In this document: positions 49,308-60,118 of the stretch, piece by piece
Layout of the letters: every line of letters begins with the position of its first letter
How positions within the stretch are numbered: the first letter of the stretch is position 1
Made by a program: the position numbers and the translations under genes
DNA from: Lutraria lutraria
Lineage: Eukaryota; Mollusca; Bivalvia; Venerida; Mactridae
Reading direction: 5' to 3'
DNA length: 64,000 bases
Assembly: GCA_964023205.1 (NCBI GenBank)
Contig: OZ026833.1
Coordinates: 41,509,137-41,573,136 of the forward strand
Notes under the pieces: model-generated
Told to the model about the DNA's origin: nothing
Databases searched by the model: none
Seen by the model: only the letters and a program-made list of their open reading frames with translations

Positions 49308-49730
49308 ATAGCTCAGTGGTAACGCGCTGAGCTGTCAATCCAGAGGTCCCGGGTTCAATCCCGGCCGGGCCATGGAGATTTCAGAAATTCTATTCATAGT
49401 ATTTCCCGCTATATACATATGTACTGGTTAAACGTGCCAGGAAGCTGTGTATCGGTGCTATACACCGGGCACATTAAAGAATCAGGCTGTCTATTCGAAA
49501 TAAGAGCTAGGCGCACCCCGCGCCGGACATGCCTGTATCTAATATCTTTCTCTCCCTTCTGGGGGCTTTCTCTCAGTCTGTCCCTGTGGTCAGATCATGC
49601 TGTATCTGCACTGGTAGAGGATGCACATGCGCCCGCGTGGCTGCAACATAATTATGTAAAGTGCCTTTGAACGTACGAACAGTATGAAAAAGGCGCTATA
49701 TAAATCTGGTAACTATAACTATAACTATTT
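49308..49730 (+). repeat. tRNA-derived SINE with LINE-like 3' tail
   Basis: The head at 49308-49372 reads TAGCTCAGTGGTAACGCGC, then a CTGTCAA loop (anticodon GTC, Asp-like) and GGTCCCGGGTTCAATCCCGG. The T arm pairs well. The acceptor arm and one anticodon-stem pair do not, so it is not a working tRNA gene. The body ends with AAAGGCGCTATATAAAT and a (TAACTA)n tail near 49730, like tails shared by many SINEs and L2/CR1-type LINEs. Confidence 0.7.
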
Positions 49731-49734
49731 TATC

Positions 49735-50770
49735 AATTCCAGTCAGGTTTTAATAGCGGTATTTCAACGGACACGTGTTTGATGCAGTTAAATGATTATA
49801 ATATTAGACTGTGGTATATATGACTATACCATACTGTACATGAAACTTCAAGCATTAGGCCTAGGTCTTATCTATCTGATAGACAGTAGCTGCCGGTTGT
49901 GGCTGGTACTCATTCTACTACTGCTTCCATAACTTATGGTGTCAAGGAATCCATACTAGGCGCACTTTTATTTTTTAAAATATGTCAATAAACAATATGC
50001 TTCTTGTATCAGCTGATGACTCCGGTATCCTTGTATCGGGTAAGATTGATTTTGAAGCCAAAGGATTATATTATCTCATGATATGAATCTTATACATTTA
50101 GTTAATTAACAACAAATTGTCACTTCACCTTGGTAACACAGAATATATTCTATTCGGCTCCAATATTAAACTACGATCGGATCCAAACCTTCAGGTCACA
50201 TGTAATGGTGCAGTTATAAAACCCACATCTTCCGATAAGTAACTTGATAAAACATATCATTTGATGTCATGGGTCGTAGCATTCTTCAAAAGGCCGATAC
50301 CAGTTTACAGTTTCTTTATAGAAAAAGGGATTACCTTACACAGCACACTGTTTTTTTCTTGTTATTGATACAGACTCATTTGATTAATATGCATTTTCAA
50401 TTTGGTACCACATGTCTTGAAAAATAAGCTCCAAACAACGCCAAACAAGTTAATTGGTTATCTGTGAAACAACGCGCGGGGCAGATATTCTTTGCCATGT
50501 TTTTAAATTAAAACTTGGTTTAGCCCCAGCCTATATGGAGGATAATTTTTTTGTCAGGATACTGATCATAGCTATGGAACTCGACTTTGTAACAAGGGTG
50601 CCTTTTCAATACACAAAGTGTAAAAAATCTTGAGATCAAAATCATTTTGGTTTTTTGGTTGTTCAGTATGATATAGGTTACTTTCCAGTATCAGTCAAAC
50701 TAAACTTTAACATTCTTTCAAACTTGCAGTGAAACAATATTTTTTTAGATAGCTTGAATTAAATTATATT
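49735..50770 (+). mobile_element. LINE reverse transcriptase, degenerate, plus strand
   Basis: Plus-strand frames show in order: SGISTDTCLMQLND (49760), DYTILYMKLQALG (equivalent to DHTILLxKLxALG), VAGTHSTTASITYGV and ESILGALLFF (equivalent to PQGSxLGPLLF), LLVSADDSGILVSGK (the YADD box, 50005-50045), NKLSLHLGNTEYILFGS (50115-50160), LQFLYRKRDYLT (50310), VNWLSVKQR (50445) and a terminal VKQYFF (50730). This is the full order of palm, thumb and C-terminal motifs of a CR1/L2-like element. Stops and frameshifts are frequent. Confidence 0.8.
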
Positions 50771-50779
50771 TTAAGTTCA

Positions 50780-53700
50780 TTATTGTATATGTAGGCAAGA
50801 CACATTTTGGCATGGTTCATACAAGAAGAACTTTTGATAATATGATGCATAATAGTATATATTTTTTACTGTTAAACAGAGACTGAGATTATCTTTAAGT
50901 CTGTGATATTATTGATCAAAACACAAGTGATTTGATAATCTGTGATCACACCCGTAAACCGCAGGTAAGGTCGTGCTGCTATGTTCGGTTTTTATCAGAA
51001 AGGAAATTGCCAAGGTAGGTATTTGCTCGATTTTTATATAATCCGTTTTAATAAGGAAGAAAACAAATATATCTATATATTTATGTGACTTTTAACTAAA
51101 TCCTAAACTATTTACTCATACAATAAGAAAGATACGGCGAGTAAAATGCGAAGTTAGTACTAAAAATAGATAGTTTGCTGTTTAGCGACTATTTACAGTC
51201 TAAAAACATAAGAGAGCGTATATCATAAACCGCAATGTTTACTGCGTACTCTGACCAAATGATTTTGCTATAGTCCGTCTTATACTTGTAAACAAACATA
51301 GGTGAATAACTTTTGTCCAGCTTCGGGTAGACTAAGGTCCTGCTCGGGGTATACATAGCGGGTGTGCTGATATAGTGTGGTAATTTGTGTTTGTTCTTGC
51401 AATAGGATTGAATCTAGTCTACTGTTGATTGTATGTGATAATGTAAACATAATACTAAGTCAATATGTGACACAATACTTTGTGATGCTTTTCCTTGTGA
51501 TATTTTCTGTGATAATTGTCACCAAATATTATCATTCGCCATCTATGTCATGCCACCAACACTTATGGACCGGCTTGCCCTTCTTGTGTTATCCCTGCAG
51601 TTGGTGTGTATGTCATGGTGATTATATTCCGGTTGTGTTTTGTTATGTTTTACTGTAAGTTGTTATATTGACCATGTATGTACCTTATGCCAAAATTGAT
51701 CTTATCTTAAGCTATGACAATAAACTCAAGGTTTATAACTTGAAATTTCGTCATCATTGTATCACGTCGATGATGAATATTATATTGCTGAAACTCTGAT
51801 TAAATACACATCAAGCACCTGTTTCAAAAGTCAAAATAGTTTTATCCACTTATATATCATTTACATGCATGACAAAATATGGAGACAAACGAGAATATTG
51901 TCCAATATCAAGATCAGTGTTCATAACGAACGAATGAATCTTTTTTTCTTTATCTATTTAAAGTAGACTATGCAGTGTTTACGATCTTGGAGAATGCATC
52001 ATTTATGTTAAATTACATTAGTTGCCACTTAATAAATTATCATTCAAGCATGTGAAAGATTTATATACAGATTACCGTAACTATCCTTATATTCATATAC
52101 TTTGACTACTCTTACTAAAATATTAGTTTTTCGATTACGGGACCCAAACCTTTAACAGTGAGAAGTAGGGTACAAAGTAAATATTATATGCTTGCGCTAT
52201 ACACCAAAAAAGTTAATAATATAAGTGAATAAAATACTACCATGTCTCTTTTAAAGTCTTAAATTACTTTGTGTTCAAGTGTGACCCTATTTATTTCCTT
52301 TGAAGTGATTTATTTAAACCAACTGGCTTCGATTTTGCATCATTAATCACATCAAAAGTCTACCTTATTTTGATTATATGATTTTTAAGAACGTTAATGT
52401 ACAGTCCACAAAAACAAAGGATGTACTTAATTCCGAAGAACATTTTAGATAAACTCAAACCCATAGGAACTTACTGAAAAAGTGTGTTGCTATCAGTTTA
52501 TATGGAAAGTTTTAAAAGTATTCACTTTTCCCAGAGATAGGATTATTTTTTAAATGGTTTTATCTCTGGTTTTACCTGGACGATTCGGCCACCATTTGCT
52601 AAACATTTGATTATTAATAGACAGAGACAAGCACGTGTCTTATTATCACATGTATATAACATTACTAGACAAGTAAGAATACAAGTGTATAAAATTTCTT
52701 ACATATGTTCATTCAATTATTCGATGATTATTATGTATGATTTTGCGTTCCTCAAATATATACGAGCGTCCCCTCTTATAGGAGCGTCCCCTCGCAAATT
52801 GCATATTGAGTTTGTTCTTTATTTGATAATAATGTTTTGTAGAGATGAGTATGGACGTTTATTTTGTATGACTATGTACTATGCGCACGTCTTGATAAAG
52901 TTCTGTTCTGTTCATAAGTCTAGCGATTTTTTATTATTGAATCGTGTTACTGCATAACAATATTTTATTTACAAGTATACTTGTTTAATTAACATCTAAC
53001 GTTATCATCTACATTTAACAGAAACGTGAGTAAACAGAAACAAATATCAAATAACGCAGATTTATAGTTTGAAAGTTAAGTTTGATTTTCCAGTTATGAA
53101 TCAACCACACGCATCATTTTGTGTTACACTAATTAATGTATCATCGAAAATACTTGTGAATATTCTAAAACATATCATATTAGTACATGTGATATCACAT
53201 TTTCATAAGATCTTCTATAAAATATATGAACGAATTTAAGTAGCATTATATCGCATATTATTTAAACAGTACAAACATTTCTTCAGAACTTAAACGAACA
53301 ATGCAACAATATAACTCATTGCGACGCTCAAATATGAACAACAGCAAATGTATTTAGGATTATAAATAACGCAAAAGTAGTTTGTGTTTGACTCAGCTGT
53401 AAGTCTTGCACGAATACCGTTCGACGCTACGTATGGTGTAGATTCAGTTTGAGGAAGCGCCGCCAGTTCCTAGTACAATATTAAAAGTTCATCAAGTTCC
53501 TATCAAATAATACCCACTCAGTATCTCGCTTTAACAACCTTGTCATCTCGCTTCTTATGTATGTATTTGGCGCCGTACAATTTGTTCATTTCACGTTCTT
53601 TCGTTGGTTCAGTTGATATCATTTAGCAGTTCGTTTCCTGTACTTCTGATGCACACGTCTCTCATTCTTCGAATTCTCTTAAAAAATGTTTGTATGTCTT

Positions 53701-54460
53701 TTCCTTAAGGCATTTGCATTTTGACATACATGAGACACATTTACTGATATTAAGATAACTTAGGGTGCACCATTACCTGTGATAAAAACCTACGAAAAGG
53801 AGTTTTTTTGTGAAGCAAGATACGAACCAAACACCTGAGTTTAAACATCCTATACTTATTAATGAATAAGATATTTGAATTAACACTACCCTACGTCAGG
53901 CTAGGAATATGTAGACTAAAATACTGTTGTTTAACACAAAATTGACTAACCCTCTGTGCATATTATTTCAATGTAAACTCAAAGCTTAAAATGGCTTCTA
54001 TTTAAGGATTAAACAAAGTAGCTATATAATAAACTCATTAATAATCATAGAACGCAAGTGGTCAAGTCAAGTCAAATATTGTATTGGCTTTTAACTTTTA
54101 CAGTTCATCACCAAATGAATTAAAGTATTAACATTGGCGGTACAATGATCTTATAAATAATGATACTACATGTACAATGGAAAGCATGTATACTTAAGCA
54201 ATTACATATACAATTGATACTAATAATATGAATGAATGTAATTATCCTAAATATATACTATCATGTTGTAATGAGTAAAATAGTCATAAAGTTCTACAAA
54301 TAACACGAGTTTTCAGTTTAAGAATAGAAAACGAAAAATTATCTTTCTTGTGTTAAGAAGGAATCCCTTGATATAGTGGCAAAATGAATGAAAAATGCAA
54401 GTTTAATTAATTTTGTATTACTAAATATAGGATGTGACGTATAAAAGACAATGACTTAAT
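50780..54460. other. No recognisable gene or element
   Basis: AT-rich sequence filling the space where the middle exons of copy E would be expected. The open frames at 51377-51658 and 52607-52957 match no family I know and have no splice or repeat support. Confidence 0.5.
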
Positions 54461-54465
54461 GTATC

Positions 54466-55372
54466 TGGCTTGGATGTCAGGTCTAATAAAGTTTCACCAA
54501 TTTATAGATTTAAAAACCAAACCATAATTATATACTAAAATAAACCAACAGTATAAAGTGCATTGCAAGTAATTTGAAACAAATATTACATTTGATTGGT
54601 CTTCTATAAATCAATATCGCACGTAATTTACACATTTTTGAACAACGATAACTACTCTGTATAAAGGAATATATTACAACAAGTAGCCTAAAATGACTAT
54701 AAATGTATAAAGCAGGGAACCGTATCACATTTTTTTGATAACGTCCTGCGTTCGTTAGATATTTGACTGTAAAGAAATTTCGTACCCAGAACCCCGCTGT
54801 TTATTACGTAATACTTCATAGATAAAAATGAAAACAAGTTTCAAAATTCCGAGGCAAGGATCCCTAAACAAACATTTCCGCTACAAAATACCGAAACCCG
54901 CTTTGAAATCCATCATCAAATAAGTCGGCAATGTTAATTCGAAAATGACACCTGCTGTGTTTTTTAAGCTGAGCAATTGACAATTAAAGTGTCGGATCAT
55001 TATCGTCTCATGAAATCAACGAATTTGACGCACCCCATTCAATTTTGATAGCCAACCAAACACGCTTATGATTACGATTCAATGACTGAAACCACGCCCA
55101 GGTTTGATGTCTAGTAACATATTTTATAACAATTTTTTGTCATTACTGAATTAATAGTATCATATCGTACCAACACTATGCACATCACGTTAGAGATGTT
55201 TAACGCTGATAAGGAAAAGTCGATAAAGGGGTGCAGTATTTATCGCAATAAAACACCATTTTGAGCGTTCGGTTAGAATTCTTTGCTGCTTGGTATTAAA
55301 GTATGATATTTTAATCTTTGTAAAGATATTTTACGTTATTTTAGCGATTTTAACCAAGCCAGATACATTAAC
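54466..55372. repeat. Orphan copy of the transporter first-intron segment (copy E)
   Basis: Colinear with 32537-33358 of copy C, starting GGCTTGGATGTCAGG. In C the first large exon lies 72 bp below this segment; here no such exon follows (54200-54465 checked). A 90-bp stretch at about 54856-54948 is extra relative to C. It marks the upstream edge of the region lost from copy E. Confidence 0.7.
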
Positions 55373-56684
55373 CTATCGTTAACCACACGATAACATGTCT
55401 GGTTTGTAACGTATCTGGTTGCAATAAATATTTTTTTTATAAAACATCGTTTATACAGCGTCATGCCTGAATGTTTGCATACACATATAAACGTTTACTA
55501 ATCATTTGCAAATCGTGATATCTTCAATTAACTTCTTTGGTTTTGTCAATTGTAACACTACAGACGAGACTGAAAATAGTCTTTTGCTATCGTAATTTTT
55601 TTTATCTAAACCGAAATATGTTTATGTTTATTGAATAAGTGTTTAAGTTAGATGTTTTATTATCATTGTAAGGAAAATTAACTGTTATATTGAAAGTAAA
55701 GCAAGGGCACTGAATACCGTAACGTATATTGTCACGATTTTGCGACAATATTAGAAATATCTATTTCCTTTGGAAAACGTATAGTTACGAAATTAGATGT
55801 TTTCAATCGCTTGGCATATTAAACAAACAGAACACATAACATTTACAATAATATTTTATGCAGTAATAAATACAAAATTAAAAAACAACACGTTTTTGGC
55901 TACAGCGTAAATAGTACAATTTACGACATTTTATTGCAATGTTTCCATACTTACCGTGATATTATAACTTAATGTTTTATTTTAGGTGACAACAATATGT
56001 TAACGATCTCAGAAAAGTCATAATCTGTTGTTATGATACCACTAGCATGAAACTACTTGCAGGCGACATACTTTATGCCTAATTGACAACTCTTACGTAG
56101 AATTAGTGTAAAGCCATACCCCATACTAATCGCGTGTGATTCTGGTCTACGACCCTTACCGCATTTCATCAAATCAGAGTTATTCATTAAATGCAGAGCA
56201 ATACAATTTTACATTTAAAATTACATTGAAATGTCTTAGAATACATGTAACAATTATTCACCCTTTCTTTTCAATTCTACAAATATCGGTGCTTAAACAC
56301 AGTAGAAGTTTCTTTCTTGTTCCGTATTTGTGTAACACCTATCTGGAGGGGTTGGGGATGGCTTGTTGAGGTAAGAGATGAAGTTGTGAAAACTCGGAAC
56401 AGTCACCACTAGGTAGAGTTCTCGATATTCACGCTCTTTTGTTAAATTGCATTTTGAAGAATCTCGGTGCAGCGGAAATGATAAAAACCAGCACGGTGGT
56501 AACGTAATTTCGGCATCTGACGAAATGAAGCATGACCTTTATCTTTTGTGTTTAAACCGGCTTACTTATAATAACGATAAGTAAATCATTGAGTTAATCT
56601 TCGACTCCTAGGATCAAATAACAGATCAGGACATCAACAATTAACTTTTTCATAGTATGGACATATGCGACAATGTAGGACAAG

Positions 56685-57670
56685 AGGGCCATGATGGCCC
56701 TATATCGCTCACCAGATAAAAAGACTCTTAGAGAAAATTATCATGAGCCTTTGTAAAATTAAGTGACCCTTTGGCGGGGCCAATTATGCCCATACGGCAA
56801 TACTTTGAACAAACTTGTTAGAGGTCCACTATATAATGCTACATACAAAATATCTAGGCTCTAGGCATTGTGGTTTCGGCCAAGAAGAATTTTTAAATTT
56901 TCCTATATAAGCCTATATGAATTAAGTGACCACTGGGGCGGGTCCAATTTTGACCCTAAGGCAATAATTTGGACAAACTTGGTAGAGGTCCACTAGATAA
57001 TTCTACACATCAAATATCTAAACTCTAGGCATTGTCGTTTCTGACAAGAAGATTTTAAAAAAAATTCCTATATAAGTCTATGTAAAATCAAGTGACCAAT
57101 TTTGACCCTAGGGCTATAATTTGAACAAACTTGGTAGAGGTCCACTAGACAATGCTACACACCAAATATCTTAGTTCTAGGCATTGTAGTTTCTGACATG
57201 AAGATTTTTAAAATTTCCCTATATAAGTCTATATAAAAACAAGTGAACAAGAAGAATTTTTAAACTTTCCTATATAAGCCTGTATGAATTAAGTGACCCA
57301 TGGGGCGGGGCCAATTTTGACCATAGGGCAATAATTTGAGCAAATTTGGTAGAGGTTCACTAGACAATGCTACACACCAAATATCTAAGCTCTAGGCCCA
57401 GTGGTTTTGGACAAGAAGATTTTTTAATTTTTCCAATTGGTTGCCATGGCAACCAGAGTTTTTAATGAAATTAATTTTTTAACATTTTTAGTAGAGCTTC
57501 ATGAAAGGAACATCCATGTAAAGTTTCGTTGAAATGAGGGAGATGTTGTTTAAAGCATTTATTGACGCACGGACGCACGCACACGCACGCACGCACGCGC
57601 ACGCACACACAGACGACGGACATCACGCGATCACAATAGCTCACCATGAGCACTTCGGCTCTGGTGAGCT
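56685..57670 (+). mobile_element. Hairpin-ended non-autonomous repeat with four internal units
   Basis: Starts with the hairpin AGGGCCATGATGGCCCT (56685-56701) and ends with AGCTCACCA...TGGTGAGCT (57638-57670) followed by AAAA. Between them are four units of about 165 bp (GGGGCGGGGCCAATTTTGAC, then GGTAGAGGTCCACTAGA, then AAATATCT and CTCTAGGCATTG). Then come TTGCCATGGCAACC and an (ACGC)n microsatellite at about 57565-57620. No coding capacity. The terminal hairpins recall Helitron 3' ends, but this is only a suggestion. Confidence 0.6.
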
Positions 57671-57745
57671 AAAAATGGTGCCAAGATAATAAAATAGCAT
57701 AACTATATCGTTCACAAAGTATACAGCTATATAAATTCAACTTAC

Positions 57746-57750
57746 CTCAT
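57746..57750 (-). pseudogene. Orphan ATG-AG first exon of copy E
   Basis: The minus strand reads AAAACATAAAATGAG|GTAAGTTGAA, the same 3' end and donor as the first exons of A, B and D. The upstream TTTTTCCTGTAGCCAG (plus strand) resembles TTTTCCTGTAATCCAG above the gene B first exon, and the downstream ATATAAATTC matches gene A. The exons it should join to are missing, so it probably belongs to pseudogene E. It could still drive a transcript. Confidence 0.6.
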
Positions 57751-58277
57751 TTTATGTTTTTCCTGTAGCCAGATTTTTAATTTAGGTATCCACTCAATTT
57801 TCGTAATAAGCGTCAATATGATGCTTTGTAATTTCTTGTTTTCAATTTGAAAATGATAAATAATTCACGAGTGAGTGATTAATATGTAAACAAGAGAAGA
57901 CACGCAGACACGTGCAGTACGTAGCGTACCAGAATAAAGTAATATACTCATAGTTTACCGTGTTTAAAACCGTCCGTTAGTTCTGTAAATATACTGATTT
58001 AATGTTGCATCGAGTTTAAATCATTTTCACGAAAATTTATGTGTTTTTAATGGATTACTCTATGAGTGTCAGGCAATACAGGATTGCATTTCAAAAATAC
58101 TTTTTACTTTTTCTGTTACAGCAATTCGATATAAGTCTACGATTGGGTAGTTTCCCTTAAGTGAAATTATGTCACGATTGGATTGCTTCACTTAATTCAA
58201 ATCATGCCATTTATTAATCTAATATATGTTGTTCAACGGGCAATTCGACAGCTATGGTAATTTCAGAGCCACCCTCG

Positions 58278-58303
58278 ACAGCGAGAGAGAGAGAGAGAGA
58301 GAG

Positions 58304-58381
<78 letters not shown>

Positions 58382-58545
58382 CCAGAGAGAGAGAGAGAGA
58401 GAGACAGCCAGAGAGAGAGAGAGAGAGAGAGACGAGACAGCGAGAGAGAGAGAGAGAGAGAGAGCCAGAGAGAGAGAGAGAGAGAGAGAGAGACAGCGAG
58501 AGAGAGAGAGAGAGAGAGACAGCCAGAGAGAGAGAGGGAGAGGAG
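58278..58545 (+). repeat. Interrupted (GA)n microsatellite/minisatellite
   Basis: (GA)5-15 blocks are separated by GACAGC(C/G)A interruptions about ten times. Open frames of Arg-Glu or Ser-Leu repeats here are composition artefacts. Confidence 0.95.
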
Positions 58546-58911
58546 AAAGTTCTGGACATCTATATCCCTACTATTTTCGAAAAGTTTTTATTGGTTCTTT
58601 ATCGAGATCGGTATCTCGCCCCTTTTCTTTTGATTTTTTAGACACATTCTTAGCTCGGTAGTTGGGATTTAGACACTGTCATGCCATTGAATGTGTATTT
58701 ACATAAACAGTGTTCATTAATTGCTGACGAAAGGTATAGATGCAACATTTTGAGTTGTAAGCTAGTGGATTTGTCATACTAAGTAAGAAAAATATTCTTG
58801 TGTTTATGTTAAACATCTGGAGATACCGTATGTAAAAACTGGGATTTTACCTCATACTTACAATATTTTAAGGGTTTTACGTTGGAATATTTGAGCAGAA
58901 ATAAATTTTAA

Positions 58912-58990
58912 ACACGAGGTCCATGATGGCCCTATATCGCTCATCAGAAAGACAGACCGTGAGAGAAAACTACATATTAGTGGTGTCGTA
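58912..58990 (+). repeat. Fragment of the 56685-57670 repeat (5' end)
   Basis: CGAGGTCCATGATGGCCCTATATCGCTCATCAG, in two parts, matches the start of the element at 56680-56715 with the hairpin slightly decayed. It ends after about 70 bp. Confidence 0.6.
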
Positions 58991-59719
58991 TATACATAAA
59001 TAAGGCAAATATATTTTAATACTTAAGGTCGCGGGTTTCATCCCGAAAATTTGTCACTTTTTAGTAGTCAACCCACAATAAAGACTTTTTGCATGAATAT
59101 CCTTCAAGGTATTGGCTAATGCAGAAATGATGTATTCAGATGATATTTCCATTGAAACCGTTAAAAAAAACGCCACCTAGCGGAGCGATCTTTTTTTCGT
59201 TGATTTTCGAGTTATTTCCTGTACTGCTCCGATAATTTTGTATATTAAGCATTTAACATAACTGCAAGGTTGAATCATTTACAAATCCGAAACTGTCAAT
59301 ATGACTGCATTTTGTCGTCATTAAATCATAAACAATTTTGATCGAAATCTGTAGTGGTGGCAATATTTTCGGGAGGAAACCCGCGACTCACCTTATCTAA
59401 AACCTCTTATTGATAAAGAAGATTCAATAAAATAGCATGTTTTCCTTACCGGGCTGTCTGACATGTTTCGTTTCGTTTCGTGTAACAATTACCTTTCAGA
59501 AAGATCTTCCAATACAGTGACTACAAAGCCAGCCAACAACAGTCCACCCTGTGAATAAAGGCCAATCTTTTAAAAACTGTCATTGCTTATTTAAAACAAA
59601 AATGACCTTCGATTTGTCTTTCCCATGGCTGACCTTCGTTTCTAGGTTGGGCTGTGTATGACCAAAATATCAACAATATTAAAATTAAAATTTATTGAAA
59701 TTTATGGACAATTAGCGAG

Positions 59720-59835
59720 CGATGTTTTAAGACTATTTGCTTTACCAACTGAGCTGATCTGATTACATCCTATCACAGCCAATGTATTAATACAAATACT
59801 ATATATACCATACTTCTACATTCCTCCTAAAAAAG
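59720..59835 (-). repeat. tRNA-derived SINE in the 3' flank of gene F
   Basis: TTTACCAACTGAGCTGATCTG (the complement of a tRNA A box) is followed by TATCACAGCCAATGTATTAA, as at 2868-3200 and 26450-26830. Confidence 0.5.
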
Positions 59836-60118
59836 AATATTACATGAAACGGAATCATTTTTATGGCGGCTGTGGAAAACCGAGTACGTTGGTTTGCATC
59901 AAAATTCAGTGAGTCACAGCTTAGTGGCGCTGAACAAAGTTCAAGTTACCAAACGTTTATAAGCGATTATTAGTGATATAATGAATGCGTTAAAACAGAA
60001 AAGCACAAGTTAATTTCTGTTCAAACAGATTTATGTTTCATAACACAGTGTATATTGTTATAATATGCTTATACGACGTAAAGGTTATAAAAAATCACCA
60101 TCAGTGTGAATATGGAGT

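Noticed and set aside
49308..49380. Functional tRNA-Asp gene
   Set aside because: The acceptor stem has several mispairs, the anticodon stem is imperfect, and a SINE body and tail follow.
58226..58661. Long Arg-Glu and Ser-Leu rich open frames on both strands
   Set aside because: They are products of the (GA)n repeat at 58278-58545; any frame of this sequence stays open.
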